Assembly: GCA_019009955.1 (NCBI GenBank) | Contig: CM032231.1 | Location: 87,822,501 to 87,886,500, forward strand | Direction: 5' to 3' | DNA: 64,000 nt | DNA from: Riptortus pedestris | Taxonomy: Eukaryota; Arthropoda; Insecta; Hemiptera; Alydidae | Part shown: positions 56,501 to 64,000 of the stretch, one piece after another | How positions within the stretch are numbered: position 1 is the first letter of the stretch | Layout: the number at the start of each line of letters is the position of its first letter | Notes under the pieces: model-generated | Told to the model about the DNA's origin: nothing | The model's input: only the letters and a program-made list of their open reading frames with translations | Database searches by the model: none | Position numbers and translations under genes: made by a program

Positions 56501-57439
56501 TAAAGATCATATAAGTTAATGGCTGAAATCGGATGTAGAATGGGGGGGGGAAGGGTGAGGTCTGAATTTTTGGTCCACTTTTATTTTTATTATTTAGTGT
56601 TTAAGCTCAACTAGAATAACTATGAACTAAGTAGGAAAAAACAGACAAAGGAGTAAGAAGCCTAAATGGAAGAATATTCCTAAACGCCTGGTCCTAATGA
56701 AAATATTATATTGTCATAATTGCCTCTTCTATGAGTAAAGAAATATTTTATTGGAGTTAATAAATATTAGAGGACCCAACCTGGATACTAACACATATTA
56801 ACAAACATCACACTGAAAGATCAAATGCCACTAAAAATTGCACAAATTATATACCTCTTTCTTCAATATTCAATTTACTACAAGGTTGATTGACATTTGT
56901 TTTGTTTTTTTTCGACAATGGCAATCTCATATGAAAATGAGGGCTTCTACGCCAACTAAAGTAAGGAAAAATGATCAAAATATTTCTAGCTTGAAATGCC
57001 TACTGTCCGAAATATTTTCAAAACATACCTCACTTAGGTGTAAAAATATTGAAGAGCAACCACGGTTATTGAGAAATGTTAACTTTGACCATCTATTTTT
57101 TAATTTCATTATTCCTGGTATATTTAAATTTTATTCAATGTGTATGCTTCCTACCACAAAAGGGTTCTGCATTAACTTCTAATAAATGTGGTATAATAAA
57201 TGAAAATGTGGATGAAAAACTAATTAAATATCAATTTTATTAATTATTACATTGAATAATATAAATTGCAAAAACAATATTGATAGATAAGGTCTCAAGT
57301 GTTGAATAGAGTAAGATCAAGTTCTTTGAACGAGATACTTACCAAATACATGTGCAAGCTCAATGGACTGGAGAACTTCATCAGGTACTGGTTCAAAAAC
57401 ATTCCATTTCTTTAAATTCACTTGGCTGTATTCGATCAT
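44667..57439 (-). CDS. RCC1 and BTB domain-containing protein, 548 residues in 11 coding exons
   Basis: Exons, 5' to 3': 57439-57343, 55578-55423, 54388-54183, 53764-53624, 52323-52079, 50066-49972, 48324-48110, 47427-47309, 47219-47116, 45615-45488, 44807-44667. They total 1647 nt (548 codons plus TAA), all GT-AG with consistent phases. An in-frame TGA lies 15 bp upstream of the ATG. The N-terminus resembles the start of RCBTB1/2. RCC1-type repeat signatures are seen at ~97-112 (VYSWGSNTFGQIGNGS), ~153-158 (RLYHWG), ~200-217 (KVLAWGCNDSGQLGNEGT) and ~248-253 (ILYAWG). Residues ~314-380 are an unrecognised linker. A BTB domain spans ~381-485 (SDLLILLTDGEVYVHSLILK; YRAFLKFVYTG), followed by a helical tail. 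Length matches human RCBTB1 (531) and RCBTB2 (551), but identity looks low, so it may be a divergent arthropod paralogue. The family is thought to act in Cullin-3 adaptor or chromatin-linked roles; that is inference here. Confidence 0.9.
45780..46350 (+). mobile_element. LINE remnant (RNase H end and C-terminal zinc region)
   Basis: Plus-strand reading shows the last part of an RNase H domain (GNDLADNGAKCASRD) and then LTGHGTINTYFYSF, the conserved motif after RNase H in R1/LOA-like LINEs. A degenerate CTI...H cysteine-histidine pattern follows near 46300. It lies in intron 9 of the RCC1-BTB gene, antisense to it, and carries stops. Confidence 0.6.
47468..47521. repeat. (AT)n microsatellite
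   Basis: TA repeats in intron 7 of the RCC1-BTB gene, 41 bp from exon 8. Confidence 0.97.
48910..49165. repeat. T-rich degenerate short tandem repeat
   Basis: Irregular repeats of TTTTGTGTTCCATTCTGTT-like text with a drifting 20-28 bp spacing. Open frames on both strands are by-products of the repeat. Intronic. Confidence 0.6.
49207..49262. repeat. Near-perfect hairpin, 26-bp stem and 4-base loop
   Basis: AATGCTTGATTGTTAT... pairs with ...ATAACAATCAAGCATT with one mismatch, around a TCAA loop. It lies in intron 6 of the RCC1-BTB gene. Confidence 0.85.
50451..50594 (-). pseudogene. Partial copy of RCC1-BTB exon 5 inside the gene's own intron
   Basis: These 144 bp match 52158-52301 (internal part of exon 5) in the same orientation with one difference by eye: CAA in the exon is CGA in the copy (Gln to Arg if read). 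Both ends of the match fall inside the exon, so the copy has no splice sites and cannot act as an exon by itself. It begins 45 bp inside a Helitron-like terminus at 50639-50693. The near-identity means a recent event; a local assembly error is the main alternative. Confidence 0.9.
50600..50693 (-). mobile_element. Helitron-like 5'-type terminus next to the exon-5 copy
   Basis: GGGAAATCTGCTTAGTTTAC at ~50647 and CGCAGCCCCTGCATGATGGAC at ~50670 are the 5'-type end in minus orientation. By comparison with other copies the element body extends toward lower coordinates, where the RCC1-BTB exon fragment (50451-50594) lies. No 3'-type end was found further left. Confidence 0.55.
50842..51110 (-). 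mobile_element. LINE RT fragment (RTE/CR1-like)
   Basis: A short minus-strand open segment includes QNGFYPERYTRN and SIRQILEKAIQY, matching the fingers region before RT motif A in RTE- and CR1-like LINEs. A degraded motif A (HYVFIHICWRMTML, in place of a FIDF.KAYDS motif) follows. It is embedded in intron 5 of the RCC1-BTB gene, next to a Helitron-like terminus. Confidence 0.55.
53960..54110 (+). repeat. Interspersed repeat, inverted relative to 5860-5990
   Basis: AGGCTAATTAGGACAGGTTA and GTTACCACCCTTTTCTAGCC match the reverse complement of 5920-5990. The later part (TTCCTATTGCCCAGCTGCGA) resembles 6410-6440, so these are probably pieces of one SINE-like family. Confidence 0.5.
54496..54656. 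mobile_element. 160-bp element with 20-bp terminal inverted repeats and a hammerhead-like core
   Basis: AGGTCTTAATAACAGAAAGT at the left end is repeated inverted at the right end (ACTTTCTGTTATTAAGACCT). On the minus strand the interior reads CTGATGA, then a hairpin GGCAC-TTTA-ATGCC, then GAAC. This resembles the GCACTTTA/GCCGAA motif of Penelope-like elements and the CUGANGA...GAA core of hammerhead ribozymes. It lies in intron 2 of the RCC1-BTB gene. Confidence 0.55.
54719..55010 (-). mobile_element. Strongly decayed Helitron-like fragment
   Basis: AGGGGCTGCATAAATTTAGC (~54730) resembles the 5'-type end, and AACATGCAAATACATCGGTC (~54942) the interior. It lies in intron 2 of the RCC1-BTB gene. 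Confidence 0.35.
55885..56590 (+). mobile_element. Long-form Helitron-like copy carrying one minisatellite monomer
   Basis: The order is AAATGTCCTCAAATGTCC, a (GT)n tract, TTTCTGTTACCGCTC, AAAATCGGACTGGGGG, TTATTATAAGTGCAATC, GAATATTAACTGAAATATTT. One monomer-like stretch follows (GTGATGGCATCATCAATTAA, ~56408), then ACTCGAAAATGTTTA (~56442) and a second interior block. This matches the flanks of the 58.1-60.6 kb array, which makes it the unexpanded sister arrangement. Confidence 0.65.
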
Positions 57440-57619
57440 TCTAGGTGTTCTGCATCAGACCTGCTGGTGAGTTAACTTCATTAAATCAGTTAAGTCTAAA
57501 GATCCTTGAATCCCAGAAACTGGAAATTGGGGGAAAACATTTATATCATTTTATTAATTTCAGTAAAATTGTACTTATCTCTTTTTAAAAAAAATAAAAA
57601 TAAGTTAGTTAGCATAAGA

Positions 57620-57700
57620 TGATATTTCCCTTAGAGGAAATCAGCTATTGCAGTTGTGCTCATGGCACGAATTTCGAGAAATTTCCTCAAATTAGGAGAG

Positions 57701-57766
<66 letters not shown>

Positions 57767-60700
57767 TTGGTTTGATCCTTCCCAAACTCTATATATAAGC
57801 ATTTCATGTAGACCCTAAATATCAATCCTCAACTGAAATCGGACCGGGGGGAGGAGTGGATGTTTAGTGTGGATAAAAATTCAAAATACCTCCGTTATTA
57901 TGAGTTGGATCAAAAAGTTGTATAAAACCAACCTTGTTGCAAATTTAATTTTCTATAAATGTTGTTCTGTATACTTTTTCCCTAACTCAAATATTAACCT
58001 AGATATTTGCATTTTTTAGTTTTTAGTAAACCCCACCCTTTCTTCTTAGTCATCGCACGTTAACAAGTCAATATATCGTATAACGCCTTATTCCAAACTT
58101 TAATAGGAAACATTGTTTTCAGCGGAACTTTATAATGTGATATACATGCAAATACTTCGTGTGACGGAGCCATCAATTAACATTTCTATGTGATATACAT
58201 GCAAATACTTCGTGTGACGGAGCCATCAATTAACATTTCTATGTGATATACATGCAAATACTTCGTGTGACGGAGCCATCAATTAACATTTCTATGTGAT
58301 ATACATGCAAATACTTCGTGTGACGGAGCCATCAATTAACATTTCTATGTGATATACATGCAAATACTTCGTGTGACGGAGCCATCAATTAACATTTCTA
58401 TGTGATATACATGCAAATACTTCGTGCGACGGAGCCATCAATTAACATTTCTATGTGATATACATGCAAATACTTCGTGCGACGGAGCCATCAATTAACA
58501 TTTCTATGTGATATACATGCAAATACTTCGTGCGACGGAGCCATCAATTAACATTTCTATGTGATATACATGCAAATACTTCGTGCGACGGAGCCATCAA
58601 TTAACATTTCTATGTGATATACATGCAAATACTTCGTGTGACGGAGCCATCAATTAACATTTCTATGTGATATACATGCAAATACTTCGTGTGACGGAGC
58701 CATCAATTAACATTTCTATGTGATATACATGCAAATACTTCGTGCGACGGAGCCATCAATTAACATTTCTATGTGATATACATGCAAATACTTCGTGTGA
58801 CGGAGCCATCAATTAACATTTCTATGTGATATACATGCAAATACTTCGTGCGACGGAGCCATCAATTAACATTTCTATGTGATATACATGCAAATACTTC
58901 GTGTGACGGAGCCATCAATTAACATTTCTATGTGATATACATGCAAATACATCGTGTGACGGAGCCATCAATTAACATTTCTATGTGATATAATGCAAAT
59001 ACTTCGTGCGACCGAGCCATCAAAAAACATTTCTACTTTATATACATGCAACTACTTCGTCCGACGTAGCCATCAATTAACATTTCTATGTGATATACAT
59101 GCAAATACTTCGTGCGACGGAGCCATGAATTAACATTTCTATGTGATATACATGCAAATACTTCGTGTGACGGAGCCATCAATTAACATTTCTATGTGAT
59201 ATACATGCAAATACTTCGTGTGACGGAGCCATCAATTAACATTTCTATGTGATATACATGCAAATACTTCGTGTGACGGAGCCATCAATTAACATTTTTA
59301 TGTGATATACATGCAAATACTTCGTGCGAAGGAGCCATGAATTAACATTTCTATGTGATATACATGCAAATACTTCGTGCGACGGAGCCATCAATTAACA
59401 TTTTTATGTGATATACATGCAAATACTTCGTGCGACGGAGCCATCAATTAACATTTCTATGTGATATACATGCAAATACTTCGTGTGACGGAGCCATCAA
59501 TTAACATTTCTATGTGATATACATGAAAATACTTCGTGTGACGGAGCCATCAATTAACATTTCTATGTGATATACATGCAAATACTTCGTGTGACGGAGC
59601 CATCAATTAACATTTCTATGTGATATACATGCAAATACTTCGTGTGACGGTGCCATCAATTACGAGTAACATTTCTATGTGATATACATGCAAATACTTC
59701 GTGTGACGGAGCCATCAATTAACATTTCTATGTGATATACATGCAAATACTTCGTGTGACGGAGCCATCAATTAACATTTCTATGTGATATACATGCAAA
59801 TACTTCGTGTGACGGAGCCATCAATTAACATTTCTATGTGATATACATGCAAATACTTCGTGTGACGGAGCCATCAATTAACATTTCTAGGTGAGATACA
59901 TGCAATACTTCGTGTGACGGAGCCATCAATTAACATTTATGTGATATACATGCAAATACTTCGTGCGACGGAGCCATCAATTCACATTTCTATGTGATAT
60001 ACATGCAAATACTTCGTGTGACGGAGCCATCAATTAACATTTCTATGTGATATACATGCAAATACTTTTTGTGACGGAGCCATCAATTAACATTTCTATG
60101 TGATATACATGCAAATACTTCGTGCGACGGAGCCATCAATTAACATTTCTATGTGATATACATGCAAATACTTCGTGTGACGGAGCCATCAATTAACATT
60201 TCTATGTGATATACATGCAAATACTTCGTGTGACGGAGCCATCAATTAACATTTTTATGTGATATACATGCAAATACTTCGTGCGACGGAGCCATCAATT
60301 AACATTTCTATGTGATATACATGCAAATACTTCGTGTGACGGAGCCATCAATTAACATTTCTATGTGATATACATGCAAATACTTCTTGTGACGGTGCCA
60401 TCAATTAACATTTCTATGTGATATACATGCAAATACTTCGTGTGACGGAGCCATCAATTAACATTTCTATGTGATATACATGCAAATACTTCGTGTGACG
60501 GTGCCATCAATTAACATTTCTATGTGATATACATGCAAATATTTCGTGTGACGGAGCCATCAATTAACATTTCTATGTGATATACATGCAAATACTTCGT
60601 GTGACGGTGCCATCAATTACGAGTAACATTTCTAAGTTCTTTGCTCGAAAATGTTTATGATCTATACCTTCCTCGATATTTAACCGTTTCAGTCAACACT

Positions 60701-61025
60701 AAAGATCATATTCGTTAATGGCTCAAATCAGACCAGGAATAGGAAGGGCATTTAGACGGGGGATCGAAAATTCAAAATATCGCCGTTATTATAACTCAAT
60801 TTTGTTAAATTACTGATGATCTACAATTGTTGATCTACATACTTTGTCGTAACAGAAATATTAAGGGAATAATTTATATTTTATTTTTTTTGCAGCCTTC
60901 ATTAAACCCCCACTTCTACTCATTAGATATTTACTAAGAAATAGATAATACATGATGAGATCACCAGCGGGTCGTCCAGCGCAAAGGAAATTGCTTGATT
61001 TACTAAGCCCCTGCGTGACGTACTT
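57620..61025 (+). mobile_element. Helitron-like element expanded by an internal minisatellite
   Basis: The 3'-type end (TTTCCCTTAGAGGAAATCAG) is at ~57627, followed by (AT)n at 57702-57760, the first interior block to ~58130 and the 53-bp array to ~60634. The second interior block follows (GCTCGAAAATGTTTA; TAATGGCTCAAATCAGACC), then the 5'-type end (TACTAAGCCCCTGCGTGACG) near 61018. Both ends and block order match other copies. Confidence 0.7.
58137..60634 (+). repeat. Tandem array: about 47 copies of a 53-bp minisatellite
   Basis: The unit runs from GTGATATACATGCAAATACT through TCGTGTGACGGAGCCATCAA to TTAACATTTCTAT. The period is exactly 53 (for example 58137 to 58190). Most units differ by zero to two bases, commonly GTGTGACGG versus GTGCGACGG and GGAGCC versus GGTGCC. 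A damaged block of about two units lies at 58990-59070. Two units carry an extra TACGAG (at ~59660 and ~60618). The period is not a multiple of three and no frame stays open, so it is non-coding. There are no spacers, so it is not a CRISPR array. Confidence 0.98.
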
Positions 61026-61416
61026 TTTATATGATACATGTGCATATTCTGAATGTTCATTTCTGTTTTCTACCTGTCCTGAAATGAAGTCCTTTACACT
61101 GGTAGGCAATGTAATCTTTGCGAATTTCGCGGGTAGATACCTTAAGGTACTAGATCACCTACTGGCCTTACGGAGATGATAACTGATTAAGAGAAGGAAA
61201 GCCAAAGGGTTTCTCATCACCTGGCTGGAGAGTTTCATTCCAAGCGCAATTTAATTAGAATATATTTTAAATTCATTTATTTCCCACTAAAGTAACTGGC
61301 TCGCTTCTAAGGTGACCACCAATATTTTAAATTCTATGTTGTAAAAGGCCTTTTATTTATTTCGGTTACTAATGTTCAACGTTGGATTTTATTTTAGCCT
61401 ATACTAACAACAAAAA

Positions 61417-61867
61417 AAAAAGTTTGCTACGCAGGGCCTGTGTAAACTAAGCGGATTTTCACGTGCTGGAAATCCTAATTGATGGCGGCATCATACAACG
61501 TATTTGCATGTCACTTTACATAATAAAACAATACTTGGCATTTAAGCTTTGAATAAAATGGTTCAAGATATAACAACTTATTGTTAGTATGACATCAGTA
61601 GAAGTGGGGAATTACTGAAGGCTGACAATTAAAAACTGCAAATATCTCTGTTAATATTCAAGATTGAGAAAAATTATATATGAAAACATTTATATGAAAA
61701 TAAATTTGCAATAAGATTGGTTCTATACAAGTTTTCGATCCGACGTATAGTAACGGAGATATTTTGAATTTTCGAAATTCCCCCAAAACCCCCTCCTCCC
61801 AACTGTTCAATTATTAGCCTTTAGTTTTACATAAAACGTTAAAATAACGAATTTGGTTGTGACCAAA

Positions 61868-61939
<72 letters not shown>

Positions 61940-62058
61940 AACGGATCACACATTTGTCATCTCCTGGGTAGAATCGATGGACATTTGAGGAAGTTATTAG
62001 AAAATCCTTTCATGAGTACAACCTCAATAGCTGCTTTGATATCTGAAATCTGATAAAA
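61417..62058 (-). mobile_element. Helitron-like copy, compact form
   Basis: The 5'-type end at 61425 (GCTACGCAGGGCCTGTGTAA) is followed by one monomer-like stretch in the opposite orientation (TAATTGATGGCGGCATCATA, ~61477). Then come the common interior, (AT)n at 61871-61936, and a 3' part ending in a degenerate palindrome at ~62050 (ATATCTGAAATCTGATAA). Confidence 0.75.
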
Positions 62059-62312
62059 GCCGAGTAGTATAGAACGTAAAACCTTAAATGTTGGTCACCC
62101 TGAACATATGACGAGTAGCTATATTTCACACAGTAAAAGCCCTTTAAAACAATATTTAATGTTTATGCTTGGATAAGGCCTTTTCAGGATATACCAGCTT
62201 ATTGTTAATTTGAGATGAGTAGTAAAAAAAAAAGTTCATGGAATCATTGAAATGGTCCAGATGAAAGATAGTCAAAGCAAATAACTCTATGGACTCCATG
62301 CAACCTAAAAAA

Positions 62313-63064
62313 AAAAGTCCGTCACGCAGGGGAAGATAGGCCAACTAAGATGATTTGCAGACGTGAAGTTTTACAATAGAGAAATCTGCCTAATAACAAC
62401 TGTAGTGGAGATTAAAAAACCTCTAAACCTAAAACGATTATTTAGGGCGTAATAACCCAGTAGTTGGGCTTCTAGCCCCAAAAAACAGTTAACCTAACCT
62501 CTAAACCTATTCACGAGAGACGAATAGTTATGGAAACGGCCTAAATCAGAGTTGTCTTCGGTGGAAAGTCCGAAATAGCCTAGTTGACCACACGCAAAAT
62601 ACATACATGCAAATATCTCGGTTCAGTAGAGAGAGAGAGAGAGAGAGAGTCGCGTATTTGGAAATGACGTAAGATTTAATTTGCAAGTCGACAGATTTGT
62701 CTAGATACAATTTTTCGATCCTACGCATAATAAAGGAGATATGTTGAATTTTCAAAAAAAAAAAACCCTCTAAACCCCCCCCCCCTCCCACTGAGTCCGA
62801 TTTCAGCTCGTTAACGATCTTGATCTTCCTTTTTACATAAAACGATTAAATTCCTAGTGCTTGGTAACGATGTTTTTAGAACAAGAAAGTGTTGCGCCGC
62901 TAGAGCGTTAACAGACATATATATATATATATATATAATTTTGAACGGACCTCATTTTCGTCATCTCCTGGGTAGGATCGATGGACATTTGAAGAAATTT
63001 TTCGAAACTTGCATCATGAGTACGACCTCAATAGCTGATTTCCCTTAAGGGAAATGTGCTAAAA
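62313..63064 (-). mobile_element. Helitron-like copy with mutated 5' end
   Basis: It starts GTCCGTCACGCAGGGGAAGA at 62317, has a (GA)n tract at 62629-62649, a C-run at ~62777, the interior (GATTTCAGCTCGTTAACGAT), (AT)n at 62917-62937, and ends CCCTTAAGGGAAATGTGCTAA at 63060. The 62440-62520 region is foreign to the family. Confidence 0.75.
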
Positions 63065-63250
63065 GACGGGAAAGACAGGCCAAAAGATGGGCAGACTGGA
63101 TGAAAGAAATGGCAGGAGCAATGTGGTGGAGATTGACCAGAGATAGACATGCTTGGATGAAGAGATGGCGACTACTTGGGCTTCCAAGAAGACTGGTCAC
63201 CTCTGGATGGTGTGCAGTCTACTACTGTCTAAAGGGAAGGCCTAAGTCAT
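63063..63250 (+). mobile_element. C-terminal remnant of a LINE ORF2
   Basis: An uninterrupted frame of about 60 residues ending in TAG contains RWADWMKEMAG and LTRDRHAWMKRW. This matches the C-terminal RWxDDI...WxxxAxDRxxWK pattern of RTE/Craf-type LINE polyproteins. It directly abuts the end of a Helitron-like element at 63064, which suggests one inserted at the edge of the other. Confidence 0.6.
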
Positions 63251-64000
63251 AGTTGTCTTACCGGACTTAATTAATATAATAATGATAACTATGCAATTGA
63301 GGATGTAATTAATTACTTATTGAATCCCAGTTTTTTTTTTATTTTTACTTTTATTAATAGTAAGTATATAACAATTTTGTAAGTTCATAATTATTTAGCT
63401 TAATATATAATTAATGTTCTTAATGAACTATTTTGTCTCTGACATCTGAGGCAAAATAAAGGCTATTTTTCAGACATTCATTTATCTTATCTCCAAAGAG
63501 CGGTTGGACAAGAACCCTTCAGTATGTTTAAAATATTTTACAATCTCGTATTTCCAAAAAAGTTTTACACAAGTCCTTGAGCCCAACTTGCTTTGGAAAA
63601 TTCCCGTTAAGTTGGTGGGAGGGAGGGGGTGGTCTTAATTTTCCTTAACTCTTGGTAATTGAAAGGAAAGCAGCTGTTATTAATGATGCCGGAACTCGAT
63701 CTAAGCAAGAGTCGATTCTGAGAGCCTGCGTATCGACTCGATGAGTATGGCGCGGAATGTGCTATTGATCAGATACAGGCAGAATCCCCTCTCAGTCCCT
63801 CTCTACTCTATTATATTGTTTTCAGGTAAATAAATTAATATATCGCCTGACAGCTTATTCAAATGCTCGCATTTTTATCTATCCTAACATTCCTGATAGT
63901 TGCTGCCAGGAAAATAATCTCCATAAACGAATAATATAGTTATTTAGTCCTTATTTACATCATGAGTCAGCATTCCAGGATTTTGTCCAATTTTATATTT
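63251..64000. other. No feature recognised
   Basis: Mixed-composition DNA. A slightly GC-richer patch at 63680-63760 may be another unidentified repeat. Confidence 0.5.

Noticed and set aside
56838..57182. 114-residue plus-strand frame in intron 1 of the RCC1-BTB gene
   Set aside because: No family features, AT-driven residue use, and no splice or promoter context; likely chance.
58137..60634. Regular 53-bp repeats resembling a CRISPR array
   Set aside because: Units are contiguous with no unique spacers, and the host is a eukaryote.

Overview
The window is AT-rich animal DNA. Genes are split by GT-AG introns of 75 bp to about 10 kb. There are many long (AT)n, (GA)n and (CA)n tracts and several classes of decayed transposable element. 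Non-LTR (LINE) and Penelope-like retrotransposons, small Helitron-like elements and protein similarity together suggest an arthropod (insect or crustacean). Nothing in the sequence fixes the species.

Two complete protein-coding genes can be assembled by hand, both on the minus strand. RCC1-BTB (57439 to 44667) has 11 coding exons and 548 codons before the stop: RCC1-type repeats, a divergent linker and a C-terminal BTB domain. TFG (35657 to 17169) has 7 core coding exons and 345 codons: an N-terminal PB1 domain, a short coiled coil and a Gln-, Gly- and Ser-rich low-complexity tail. All exon phases agree in both genes. The TFG introns hold at least four further exon-like segments with matching phase, including two 24-nt microexons. 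They suggest alternative splicing of the linker between the coiled coil and the FDPL region, and of the C-terminus.

Layout: 1-12.4 kb is a nested transposon zone, with a Jockey-type LINE 3' part, a 564-bp foldback palindrome, a decayed Penelope-like element, and an I-type LINE inserted in a Helitron-like element. 12.5-17.1 kb is mostly non-coding, with another full Helitron-like copy and two unassigned open segments. 17.2-35.7 kb is TFG. 36-44.6 kb has no gene and is dominated by a repeat family built of ~298-bp tandem units, including a tail-to-tail inverted pair at 39.4-42.4 kb. 44.7-57.4 kb is the RCC1-BTB gene; one intron carries a 144-bp copy of part of its own exon 5. 57.6-63.1 kb is three consecutive Helitron-like copies, the first blown up by about 47 copies of a 53-bp minisatellite. 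63.1-64 kb holds a LINE remnant and nothing else recognised.

The most notable structure is the Helitron-like family (more than 12 copies). One end carries a TTTCCCTTAAGGGAAA palindrome followed by CTAA; the other carries an inverted subterminal GCAGATTTCCC. The minisatellite array, the foldback palindrome and possibly the exon-fragment copy all derive from, or sit inside, this family. TFG is known from other animals as a COPII/ER-exit-site scaffold, and RCC1-BTB proteins as likely ubiquitin-ligase adaptors. The two genes are neighbours in the same orientation, 9 kb apart, with no sign of functional coupling.
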